From assembly GCA_002473165.1 (NCBI GenBank), contig DKSD01000049.1, positions 1 through 22,977 on the forward strand: DNA of 22,977 nucleotides, written 5' to 3'. The first letter of the stretch is position 1. The number at the start of each line of letters is the position of its first letter. Both the position numbers and the translations under genes were made by a program. Positions 7,574 to 14,562 of this stretch are shown here, piece after piece. This DNA comes from Succinatimonas sp. UBA7265. Lineage in GTDB: Bacteria; Pseudomonadota; Gammaproteobacteria; Enterobacterales; Succinivibrionaceae. The notes under the pieces were generated by a model that saw only the letters and a program-made list of their open reading frames with translations, ran no database searches and was not told the DNA's origin.

Positions 7574-8146
7574 ATGGCAGCTGACAAATCGATTTCGGAT
7601 TTTGAGCGCGATGTGGAGTTCATTAAGTCCACGGTCAAAACCATTCCCGATTACCCTAAGCCCGGGATCATGTTCCGCGATGTGACGTCGCTGTGCACCG
7701 ATCGCCGCGCCTTTGGCCTTACCATCAGCCTCCTGAAAAAGGTTTATATCGACAAGTCCATAGACAAGGTCGTATCAGCCGAGGCCCGCGGCTTCGTGTT
7801 CGGCGCTCCGCTGGCGGCCGCCTTAGGAGCCGGTTTTGTCATGGTGCGCAAACCCGGCAAGCTGCCGCGCAAGACCATAGAGGAGTCCTATGAGCTGGAG
7901 TACGGCACGAACAAGCTGCAGATCCACGCCGACTCCTTTAAGACCGGCGAGCGCGTGCTGCTGCTTGACGATCTGCTGGCCACCGGCGGCACCATGGACG
8001 CCATGGTGAGGATGGTGCAGCGTCTGGGAGCCGAAGTCGTCGGCTGCGCTTTTGTCATCGAGCTTGAGGGCCTGCCCGGGCGCAAGCTGCTTGAGGACAA
8101 GTACGGCATCGATGTTTACTCCCTGGTGACCTTCCCGGATCACTGA
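7574..8146 (+). CDS. apt: Adenine phosphoribosyltransferase
   Basis: The enzyme converts adenine plus PRPP to AMP and pyrophosphate in purine salvage, in the cytoplasm. The 190-aa product is close to the family length (about 180). It has the N-terminal IPDYPKPGI (24-32), RKPGKLP (92-98) and the PRPP-binding VLLLDDLLATGGT (128-140) with both acidic residues present. The ribosome binding site GGAGG sits 7 bases before the ATG. dnaX follows after 28 bases, the conserved apt-dnaX order of many gammaproteobacteria. Confidence 0.98.
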   Translation: MAADKSISDFERDVEFIKSTVKTIPDYPKPGIMFRDVTSLCTDRRAFGLTISLLKKVYIDKSIDKVVSAEARGFVFGAPLAAALGAGFVMVRKPGKLPRKTIEESYELEYGTNKLQIHADSFKTGERVLLLDDLLATGGTMDAMVRMVQRLGAEVVGCAFVIELEGLPGRKLLEDKYGIDVYSLVTFPDH

Positions 8147-8174
8147 TTTAATAAACGCAAGGCGTAAAACAGCG

Positions 8175-9287
8175 ATGGAACAGCAGAACGAATATCAGGC
8201 TCTGGCGCGCAAGTACCGCCCGCAGGGCTTTGATGACGTCGTAGGGCAGAAAGCCGTGATCAGCGCGCTTTCCAACACCCTTGATTCCGGCCGCGTCCAT
8301 CACGCCTACCTGCTTACCGGCACCCGCGGCATCGGCAAGACCACGATCGCCAGGATCATGGCCAAGTGCCTTGAGTGCGAGCACGGCATGAGCTCGCACC
8401 CCTGCGGGGAGTGCGAGACCTGCCGCGAGATCGCCGAGGGCACGTTCCCTGATGTCATCGAGATCGATGCGGCGTCGCAGACCAAGGTCGACGACACGCG
8501 CCAGCTGCTCGAGAACACCCGCTATCCCCCGATGCGCGGGCGTTACAAGATCTACATCATCGACGAAGTCCACATGCTGACGGCCAGCAGCTTCAACGCG
8601 CTGCTCAAGACGCTTGAGGAGCCGCCTGCATATGTGAAGTTCATCCTGGCCACCACCGATCCCCTTAAGATCCCGGCCACGGTGCTCTCGCGCTGTCTGA
8701 AATTCCAGCTCATGGCGCTTACGAAAGACGAGATCCGCGAGCAGATCGAGAAGATCGCAGGCCGCGAGGGGATCCCCTGTGAAAGCGAGGCGGCGGCGCT
8801 GTTGGCTGCGGCCGCGCGCGGCAGCATGCGTGACGCCCTGTCGCTTTGCGATCAGGCCGCGGCTTTGGGCGGCGGCTCCATAAAGCGCGACAGCGTGCTC
8901 GCCATGCTCGGCACGGCAGGCGACGAGCTTACCGAAAAGATGCTCTCGATGCTCTGCGGCAGTGAGGTGCAGCTGCCGGCGCTGCTCGATGAGGTGCGCC
9001 GTGTCAGCCCCAATTACCGCAACATGCTGGACGCGCTCGTCGTGACCTTCCACGATCTGGCGCTCTTCCAGTTCACGGGCAGGCAGCATTTAAACCTGTT
9101 CTCCACGCCGCTTTCGTTGCTGGAAAAATACGGCGCCCGTTTTGATCCCAAGGCGCTGCAGCTCTACTACCAGATCGCCATCGAAGGCGTGAGCGAACTC
9201 TCCGCAGCCCCTGACGCGGCCGCTGTTTTTGACATGACGCTGCTGCGCCTTTTGGCCTTTACCCCCGAAAAAAAAAAGATTGGATAG
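8175..9287 (+). CDS. dnaX: DNA polymerase III gamma-like subunit (unshifted dnaX product)
   Basis: The clamp-loader ATPase that helps load the sliding clamp onto DNA. The unshifted frame gives 370 aa: Walker A GTRGIGKT (49-56), a zinc module with cysteines 65, 77, 80 and 83 (plus C68), Walker B IIDEVH (128-133), sensor 1 LATTD (159-163 region), the SRC motif (172-174) and sensor 2 GSMRDALS (216-223). Domain III follows to about 363, and the frame ends EKKKIG-stop directly after an A10 run. This equals domains I-III, a gamma-like product. In E. coli, gamma arises from a -1 shift and tau is the in-frame product; here the in-frame product is the short one. The ribosome binding site is weak (AAGG, far upstream), so coupling with apt is possible. 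Confidence 0.93.
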   Translation: MEQQNEYQALARKYRPQGFDDVVGQKAVISALSNTLDSGRVHHAYLLTGTRGIGKTTIARIMAKCLECEHGMSSHPCGECETCREIAEGTFPDVIEIDAASQTKVDDTRQLLENTRYPPMRGRYKIYIIDEVHMLTASSFNALLKTLEEPPAYVKFILATTDPLKIPATVLSRCLKFQLMALTKDEIREQIEKIAGREGIPCESEAAALLAAAARGSMRDALSLCDQAAALGGGSIKRDSVLAMLGTAGDELTEKMLSMLCGSEVQLPALLDEVRRVSPNYRNMLDALVVTFHDLALFQFTGRQHLNLFSTPLSLLEKYGARFDPKALQLYYQIAIEGVSELSAAPDAAAVFDMTLLRLLAFTPEKKKIG

Positions 9288-11743
9288 GTGAGGCTCAGGC
9301 CGTCAGCGTTGCCTGGCCGCAGCCACAAAGCCTGAATGCTCCCGCATCCGCGCTGCCTTTAAATCAAATCACCCGCCCTGAGGCCTTACCCTTAAATCCT
9401 CAGGCGCCTGCGCCGGTTTCTGCTCAAAGCGCAGACACCCTGGCGCCAGTTTCAGCGCCTGCTTTTGAAGCTCAGATCGCTGAAGTTTCCGCGCCCTCTC
9501 CCGCAGCCCAAGTCTCAGGATCTCCGGCTGCGGCTGCCGAAGCTCAGATCTCAGGCGCTTCTGCGCCGGCCGTTGATGCTCAGATCTCTGAACCTGCCGC
9601 AACCCAAATCTCAGAAACGCCCGCTCCTGCCGCTGAAGCTGAGCCCGCCGCGGCAGCCCCGGCGCAGAGGCAGCCTCAGGCTGTTTCGGGGGCGGTCAAT
9701 TCCGCGGCCGCGCCTCTGGGCGCCAGGCCTGCCGGATCGCCGCTTGATTCGCTGATCTCCGCCATCGGCAACCTGCGCGATCTCGCGCAGGACGGGGAGC
9801 GCAGCGGCCGCAAGGCGAACTCGCTCGAGGTTAAAGAAGAGGCTCCGGCCAAGGTTTTCGTGGCCCCGGATCTTACAGATCTGCCCAAAGTCGAGCCCTT
9901 GCCAGACAGCATGCTCGAGCTGGCCTCGGATTGTTTTAAATATATGGACTTCCTGCATACTGCCGCCGCCGCGCAGCAGCCTGATCTCAGTCAGGAAGAT
10001 TCCTTAAACACCCAGTCGCGCCTTGATGAGACCCGCGAGCTGGTGAACGAAGTGGCGCAGCAGGCTGTGAAGTCAGGCGCAGCCGAGGCTGATTACCGTC
10101 CGGTCAAAGTCACCGTTGAAGAGGATGCCGGCCGCGACGGGGATCCGTTTGCAGGCGGCGACGCTTCCGCCCTGCAGCGGGCAGGGGAGGGAAGCGGAGC
10201 GCCGCTTACCCCTCAGGAGATCGCCGCGCTCTCGCAGGCTGCCGAGGAAGACCGTCGCGCAGGGCAGGAAAATGAGCCTGCCGGGGTGCGCGAGGGCGCC
10301 GTGCCGCAGCCTGAAACGGCAGCCTCGGTGCCTCCTGCAGATCCTGTCGTCTCAGAGCTTTCCTCTCCTTCAGCTGACGGCGTCAGCGTGGATTATGTTG
10401 AAGGTCAGCGCCCGGGCGAGAGCGCGGCGGAAATGCTCGCGCGCGTCCAGGAGGCGGCGCGCCGGCAGCTTGAGGCTGAGGACGCGGCAGAGCAGCGGCA
10501 GGGCGCTGCTGCCGCCCCTGAAAGCGCGAACGCTCCGGGCCCGGTGCCACCCGCGATCCCTGAAGCGCCGCAGTCCACCGCAGCGGCGCCTGAAGCTGTC
10601 TTCGTAAACCCGGTTTCCGCGTCTCAGAGCCCTGCGCCTGTGCAGATCACACCTGTCATGCCGCTGCCGCCTGAAAACGCTCCTGCCCCGGTTTCCGCGG
10701 GCGCCGCTGCACCGGCTTCGGGTTCCCAGGTTAAAGTCAGGCTGGTGGCCGATCCTTTTGACGGCGATCTCTCTGAGACACAGTGCCTGCTCGATCCGGG
10801 GGCGGCCTTTAACCCTGAGGCGCTGATGCAGTCATCTTCAGCTGTTTCTGAGGATCCTGAGGGCGGGCATCAGACTCCTCCTCTTTATATCAGCCCGCAG
10901 CTTAAGGCGCTGATGGATGGCGTGCCTGCTCCGGCGCCGCAGCCGGCGTCCGCACCGGAGGCTCCGGCACAGGCTTCGCAGATCGCAGCGCCGCTGCCGC
11001 AAAATCCGCCCGTCGCGCCGCAGGACGCGTCCTTGGCAGGCGGGGCGGAGGATGCCTCCGAGCCTGCTGATGAGGATGATGAGGAGGAATTGAGCGCGCC
11101 TGCCGAAGAGATCCCCGCGCCTCCTCCTGCCTTGGATGAAGAGCCGGATCTGCCCTCCGGCGGCGCGGTATCGGCGCCGCAGCCGCGTGACGGCAATCCC
11201 GAGCAGATCCCCTCTGCCGAGCGCGCCGAACTGGCGCGGCTTGAGGAGAGCGATCCCCAGCGCCTGGAGCGCCCGCTCATGGCCGAGGATTTCTATCCAG
11301 AGGTTGCCAAAACGGATCCCTGGTTTAAGGAGATCCGCGCCGCCGGTTACACGGAAGGCCCGGCTTACGCGGCGCTCTGCCATTGCGTAAGACGTATCGA
11401 TCCCCAGGATCCGCACCGCTGGATCCTGGTGATGAGCGATCACTATCAGATGTTCATCCTTGATCCGGATTTCGCGCACAACCTCGCCACCCGCTTCAGT
11501 TTTGCCCGCGGCGGATTCCCGCTTGAGATCAGCGTGCAGGCATTTTCTGGGCTGCCTGAGAACTGCCCTGCGGATCTGGCGCAAAAGGCGTTGCAGCGCG
11601 CCATTATGCAGGCCCGCGCGGAACTTGCCGCGAACAAGGCTTTCATGCAGCTGGTGGAGCTGGCCGGCGCGGACTTTGCCCGCGTTCCCGTGACCGTGTT
11701 TAAGACGGAACCTGCCAAAAAAGGCCCAAAAAAACCGGAATGA
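8175..11743 (+). CDS. dnaX: DNA polymerase III tau subunit, reached by -1 recoding of dnaX
   Basis: Tau joins the clamp loader to the polymerase core and to DnaB helicase at the fork. Shifting by -1 at A-AAA-AAG (9272-9278) continues the reading frame from codon GAT at 9278 without a stop to TGA at 11741-11743, for about 1189 residues, nearly twice E. coli tau (643). Residues about 370-1035 are a Pro/Ala/Glu/Ser-rich, low-complexity linker. The last ~140 residues (DPWFKEIR near 1048, then a strand-helix domain with FPLEISVQAFSG and a helical AQKALQRAIMQARAEL) resemble the E. coli tau C-terminal domain that binds the alpha subunit. The tail has no internal ATG, GTG or TTG start before GTG 9860, so it cannot simply be a separate gene. 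An A11 run in the real genome would put tau in frame instead. Confidence 0.8.
9268..9318 (+). promoter_or_regulatory. dnaX recoding site: A10-G slippery run and downstream stem
   Basis: Ten A (9268-9277) then G contain the heptamer A-AAA-AAG in the zero-frame phase required for tandem -1 slippage, the same heptamer as E. coli dnaX. The zero-frame stop TAG is at 9285. A downstream hairpin can form from GGCTCAGGC (9292-9300 region) with GCCTGGCC (9311-9318), eight pairs with one bulge, 13 bases after the heptamer, which is rather far. I see no AGGGAG-type stimulator upstream. RNA-polymerase slippage on A10 is an equally plausible mechanism. Confidence 0.7.
9467..9640 (+). repeat. Degenerate repeats in the tau linker coding sequence
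   Basis: The encoded linker repeats a motif of the form AQIS(E/G) plus 5-8 Ala/Pro/Ser residues about five times. At the DNA level GCTCAGATCTC recurs around 9542 and 9578, with variants at 9470 and 9602. Unit length varies, so it looks like an old, drifting minisatellite-type expansion. Confidence 0.55.
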
Positions 11744-11838
11744 TCCGTGTTTAAAACGCCTAAATCAGCCTTGTCCAAAGAAAATCATAACTTAATTTAT
11801 TTTAATATCAGTAGGTTAAATATTTTAGGTCAAAACAG

Positions 11839-11868
11839 TTGTTGTTATAACAAAAACAGTGCTATCAT
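11839..11868 (+). promoter_or_regulatory. Putative promoter with an overlapping perfect palindrome
   Basis: TATCAT (11863-11868) could be a -10 box, with TTGTTG (11839-11844, spacer 18) or TTGTTA (11842-11847, spacer 15) as -35. The -35 region is covered by the perfect 12-bp palindrome TTGTTATAACAA (11842-11853), a natural place for a repressor. The Rrf2 regulator encoded at 13503-13943 is a candidate binder by context only. Confidence 0.45.
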
Positions 11869-11915
11869 GAGCCTGTCGATAGAACATTAACTGTTACATC
11901 CTATAGGAGTACAAC

Positions 11916-12545
11916 ATGAAAGTCGCAGTTATCGCAGCCAACGGCAAACAGGGTCAGCTCATCGTCAAAGAGGCGCTCGGGCGCGGCCTGGATGTCACCG
12001 CTATCGTCAGGCATGAGAACAAGTCAGAGGCCAAAAAGGTTATTCAAAAAGACATCCTGAATCTCACCGCCGCAGACTTGGCTCCGTTTGATGTCGTGGT
12101 TGACGCTTTTGGCGCTTACGCTCCGGATCTGCTTCCGCTTCACACCAAGACCTCGCAGCATCTGTGCGATCTGCTCTCAGGCACCTCAAAGCGCCTGTTA
12201 ATTGTCGGCGGCGCCGGATCGCTTTACATGAACAAGGAGCATACGCTGCAGCTGGTGCAGACCCCGGATTTCCCGGCTGAATACCGTCCGCTGGCCCAGG
12301 CCCAGACCGATGAGCTTGCGCAGCTGCGCAAGCGCAATGATGTGAACTGGACGTTTGTGAGCCCGGCCGCGGTCTTCGATCCTGAAGGGGCGCGCACCGG
12401 CAAGTACACGCTCGCAGGCGAGGAGTTCACTTTAAGCCCGCAGGGCGACAGCGTGATCAGCTATGCCGACTATGCCATCGGCTTTGTCGATGAGATCGTC
12501 AAAGGCGCGCACTTAAAGCAGCGCATCAGCCTGGTCCGCGCCTGA
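11916..12545 (+). CDS. NAD(P)-binding oxidoreductase, NmrA/YwnB-like
   Basis: A 209-aa cytoplasmic Rossmann-fold protein of the atypical short-chain dehydrogenase group. It opens MKVAVIAANGKQGQLIVKEA with the nucleotide-binding loop AANGKQG (7-13), then AIVRH (29-33) ending the second strand, VVDAFGAY (61-68), and LLIVGGAGSLY (94-104). Later comes WTFVSPAAVFDPEG (145-158), typical of the YwnB-like family. No catalytic YxxxK motif stands out, so it may bind or reduce a small electrophile such as a quinone; the substrate is unknown. AGGAG lies 6 bases before the ATG. A terminator follows the stop. The Rrf2 regulator two genes downstream is of the YwnA type, which is adjacent to YwnB in Bacillus subtilis, supporting a shared module. 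Confidence 0.85.
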   Translation: MKVAVIAANGKQGQLIVKEALGRGLDVTAIVRHENKSEAKKVIQKDILNLTAADLAPFDVVVDAFGAYAPDLLPLHTKTSQHLCDLLSGTSKRLLIVGGAGSLYMNKEHTLQLVQTPDFPAEYRPLAQAQTDELAQLRKRNDVNWTFVSPAAVFDPEGARTGKYTLAGEEFTLSPQGDSVISYADYAIGFVDEIVKGAHLKQRISLVRA

Positions 12546-12557
12546 GCTTAAATAAGG

Positions 12558-12580
12558 AACGCGGCCTCAGGCCGCGTTTT
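12558..12580 (+). terminator. Rho-independent terminator after the oxidoreductase gene
   Basis: AACGCGGCC (12558-12566) pairs with GGCCGCGTT (12570-12578) around a TCA loop, followed by only two further T. It has a strong stem but a short U-tract, so some read-through into the next gene (36 bases on) is likely. Confidence 0.75.
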
Positions 12581-12615
12581 GAAGCGAAATTCAATTGCAT
12601 TTGCAGAAGGATCCC

Positions 12616-13437
12616 ATGAAGAAATTTATTTTGGCCGCAGCTTTGTCATTTGCCTGCATGGGCGCCCAGGCCGGCACGTTCCAGACCTTGGACTTTGACG
12701 GTTTTAAAGTGCACATCTATGCCTCAGGCGATGTCTTGAATGACGCCAGCTTTATCATCGAGGGCCAAGACGCGCTGGTAACTGCCGAACAGCCGCTGTT
12801 TAAGAAGGACGCAGCCGAGTTTGCTGACAAAGTCAAAGAGCTCGGGAAACCCGTGGCTGCTGTGATCTCAGATTACCATCTGGGTGCCAAGGATTCCGGG
12901 CCGTCAGCGGTTCCCGAGGGCATGGACAGCTTTATGAAGACCGGCGTCTACGCGCAGATGATGGAAGGTTTTAAGAAAAACTGGGGCAAGGACATGGTGG
13001 AGCTCGATCCCCTGACCAACGCCCGCCAGCTGCCTTTTGACCAGGATCTTGAGATCGCGGGCGTAAAGCTGCGTCTCATTCATGGCCCTAAGAACGATTT
13101 CCCGGGCGCGGACATCCTCGTGGGAGGCAAAGTGCTGTTAACCCACTGGGCTCCGGGCTGCGGCCACATCAGCCCGCTGGAGGCCGGCTCTTTCAAAGCC
13201 GTCGGTCAGGCGCTTGACAACTTAAACGAGCAGGCCAAGACCGGCGCTGTTTATTTCGCAGGCGGCCACGGCGGCCTGGCGCAGCCCGGCGCTTTTGAGT
13301 TCAAGCGCGCCTATCTTGAGAACCTGCTGAGCCTTGAGAAGACGCATTTTAACGCGGCCGCACTGCAGCGCGTGCTCGAGGAGCGTTATCCCGGCATGCA
13401 GGGCGCCGCCGAGATCGCCAAAGCTTTGGCAAAATAA
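12616..13437 (+). CDS. Secreted metallo-beta-lactamase-fold protein with degenerate metal motif
   Basis: A 273-aa exported protein starting at the ATG behind AAGGA (5-base spacing); an in-frame TTG 21 bases earlier is less likely. The signal peptide is MKKFILAAALSFACMGAQA (cut near 19/20). The MBL-fold order is visible: an N-terminal LDFDGFKVHIYASGDVLNDASFIIEG (~25-50) strand set, then AAVISDYHLGA (81-91) where the HxHxDH metal motif should be, the IHGPKND segment near 155, LLTHWAPGCGH (174-184) and FAGGHGG (214-220). Only one of the expected HxHxDH ligands seems kept (H88), so zinc binding and hydrolase activity are doubtful; it may be a binding or otherwise repurposed protein. It sits between a YwnB-like oxidoreductase and an Rrf2 regulator, as many MBL genes do. 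Confidence 0.75.
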   Translation: MKKFILAAALSFACMGAQAGTFQTLDFDGFKVHIYASGDVLNDASFIIEGQDALVTAEQPLFKKDAAEFADKVKELGKPVAAVISDYHLGAKDSGPSAVPEGMDSFMKTGVYAQMMEGFKKNWGKDMVELDPLTNARQLPFDQDLEIAGVKLRLIHGPKNDFPGADILVGGKVLLTHWAPGCGHISPLEAGSFKAVGQALDNLNEQAKTGAVYFAGGHGGLAQPGAFEFKRAYLENLLSLEKTHFNAAALQRVLEERYPGMQGAAEIAKALAK

Positions 13438-13451
13438 AGTTTCGGCTTAAT

Positions 13452-13487
13452 GCGGACGATCAGGGCTCTAAAGTCTTGATCGTCTGC
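13452..13487 (+). promoter_or_regulatory. Hairpin/dyad between the MBL-fold gene and the Rrf2 gene
   Basis: GCGGACGATCA (13452-13462) and TGATCGTCTGC (13477-13487) form an 11-bp dyad with one G-T pair around a 14-base loop. Only TTT follows, so it is a weak terminator candidate. As DNA it could be an operator for the Rrf2 gene that starts 15 bases later. Confidence 0.45.
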
Positions 13488-13502
13488 TTTACGGAGGGCT
13501 GA

Positions 13503-13943
13503 ATGCAATTTTCCACGCGATTTAGCATGGCCGTGCACATCCTTACTGCAACTGATCATTTCAAAGGACAGCTCATCACCGGCGATTTCCTTGCCGGAAC
13601 GATCGGCGCCAATCCCGTCGAGGTGCGGCGCGTGATCGCGCTTTTGCGCAAGGCCGGCCTCATCAGCGTGCGCCGCGGCGAAGGCGGGGCGGCGCTGACG
13701 CGGCCTTTGTCTGAGATCAGCTTTTATGACGTGTATGAGGCCACGGAGATGACCGGAAGCAAAGATCTCTTTCGCATCCATGAACACCCCTGCGAGAACT
13801 GCGAACTGGGACGCAACATCACGGCCGTGCTCAGTAAAGAGCTCTCGCAGGTGCAGGCGCAGTTTGAGGATTCGCTTAAAAAGATCAGCGTAGCCGATAC
13901 TGAAAAGGGCATAGAAGAGCTTATCAGGCAGGAGGGCGCCTAA
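13503..13943 (+). CDS. Rrf2-family transcriptional regulator, YwnA-like
   Basis: A 146-aa winged-helix DNA-binding protein. It opens MQFSTRFSMAVHILT, the Rrf2 first helix, followed by a helix-turn-helix ending in the recognition helix NPVEVRRVIALLRKAGLI (37-54) and a wing with SVRRGEGGAALTRP (55-68). After ISFYDVYEATE (72-82) comes HEHPCENCELGRNI (93-106), with C97 and C100. This lacks the three-cysteine IscR cluster pattern but could act as a thiol switch. The YwnA subgroup commonly keeps a xNCxVGRNI motif at this place. GGAGG sits 5 bases before the ATG. Likely regulates itself and the oxidoreductase/MBL genes upstream; this is by context. Confidence 0.9.
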   Translation: MQFSTRFSMAVHILTATDHFKGQLITGDFLAGTIGANPVEVRRVIALLRKAGLISVRRGEGGAALTRPLSEISFYDVYEATEMTGSKDLFRIHEHPCENCELGRNITAVLSKELSQVQAQFEDSLKKISVADTEKGIEELIRQEGA

Positions 13944-14000
13944 GCGGCGTTTAAAGCCCGGCGGAATTTCGCTGTCTGGGCGTTTAGGCTCAGAAAAAAC

Positions 14001-14031
14001 AGGGCGCGGAGAACTTCTTCGCGCCCTTTTT
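14001..14031 (+). terminator. Rho-independent terminator after the Rrf2 gene
   Basis: AGGGCGCG (14001-14008) pairs with CGCGCCCT (14020-14027) around an 11-base loop, followed by TTTTTCC (14027-14033 region). An A6 run just before the stem (13994-13999) means it may also work on the other strand. Confidence 0.85.
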
Positions 14032-14332
14032 CCGTTTAAGCATGCCCCAAAAAGATCCGATCCCGCGCAGGTGCCCGGCGTTTTCCCGCGGCCGGAGTTT
14101 TTGGCTGATTTGAAATAAAGCAATTTTTCTGAAAAATGCCGCTGAAAAGGCCAATTTGTTCTGATATACCGGAAATTAACTGATTAAGAAATTTTTAATC
14201 CTGAGTGCTATGGCAGTTTTACTACAAAAATATTATTAACTATCAATATATTGATTTATAAAAAACCTGCTGTCTATGATGCTGAATCTCAGGCCTGAGC
14301 GCAAGATTTTGTAAATGTTAAGCAGATCACGC
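14032..14332. other. Gene-free, partly AT-rich region upstream of the metQ leader
   Basis: I see no credible gene. 14100-14280 is AT-rich. It holds a perfect 14-bp palindrome ATCAATATATTGAT (14242-14255) and a perfect 12-bp palindrome CTCAGGCCTGAG (14288-14299) that lies 33 bases upstream of the -35 box of the metQ promoter. Either could be an operator. I found no MetJ box (AGACGTCT-like). Confidence 0.45.
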
Positions 14333-14361
14333 TTGACATCCGTTAAAAGCCGCCCGATTAT
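14333..14361 (+). promoter_or_regulatory. Promoter of the metQNI operon leader
   Basis: A perfect TTGACA (14333-14338) and GATTAT (14356-14361) with a 17-base spacer. TATAAA at 14359-14364 is the alternative -10 with a long 20-base spacer. The predicted start near 14368 leaves about 320 bases of leader before metQ. Confidence 0.7.
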
Positions 14362-14368
14362 AAAAGCA

Positions 14369-14390
14369 CGAAAGGAAATTGATCCTTTCG
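14369..14390 (+). other. 5'-terminal RNA hairpin of the metQ leader
   Basis: CGAAAGGA (14369-14376) and TCCTTTCG (14383-14390) form a perfect 8-bp stem with a 6-base loop, right at the predicted transcript start. A 5' hairpin of this kind typically protects RNA from decay; that role is inferred. Confidence 0.55.
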
Positions 14391-14409
14391 CGCAGTTTAC
14401 AGGTACGTT

Positions 14410-14562
14410 ATGGAAAACAAGCTTAAGTCACTGCTGAAAGGGCGCCGCTCTTCAGTATTCAGCTTCGGTAACTCTCAGTTCCCGGACTTTTCCTCTGTGT
14501 CCGCTTCATCGTGCCGCTGCCCCCTCTCTTGCATGTGCCTTTGCATGCGAATGCCGCTCTGA
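14410..14562 (+). CDS. Candidate leader peptide (50 aa) with a Cys/Met-rich end
   Basis: This short reading frame begins MENKLKSLLKGRR behind a weak AGG (6 bases) and ends at TGA 14560-14562. Residues 35-48 hold five Cys (35, 37, 41, 43, 45) and three Met (42, 46, 48) in 14 positions, a composition unlike any other frame here. It lies in the leader of a methionine-type importer and ends inside a possible hairpin, directly before a small terminator-like stem. That is the layout of ribosome-mediated attenuation, where stalling at scarce Met or Cys codons would favour transcription. At 50 aa it is long for a leader peptide. It could also be chance, since TGC/ATG repeats also build the hairpins. 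Confidence 0.45.
   Translation: MENKLKSLLKGRRSSVFSFGNSQFPDFSSVSASSCRCPLSCMCLCMRMPL

Noticed and set aside
8148..9089. 313-codon minus-strand frame antisense to dnaX
   Set aside because: Its composition (Arg, His, Leu, Asp rich) is what the complement of dnaX codons gives; there are no motifs and no ribosome binding site.
10838..11584. 248-codon minus-strand frame antisense to the tau tail
   Set aside because: Arg/Leu-rich shadow of the coding strand, no recognisable domain.
9860..11743. A stand-alone gene starting at GTG 9860
   Set aside because: The frame is open back to the dnaX A-run, the GTG has no ribosome binding site, and the C-terminal part is the tau domain, so it is the continuation of dnaX.
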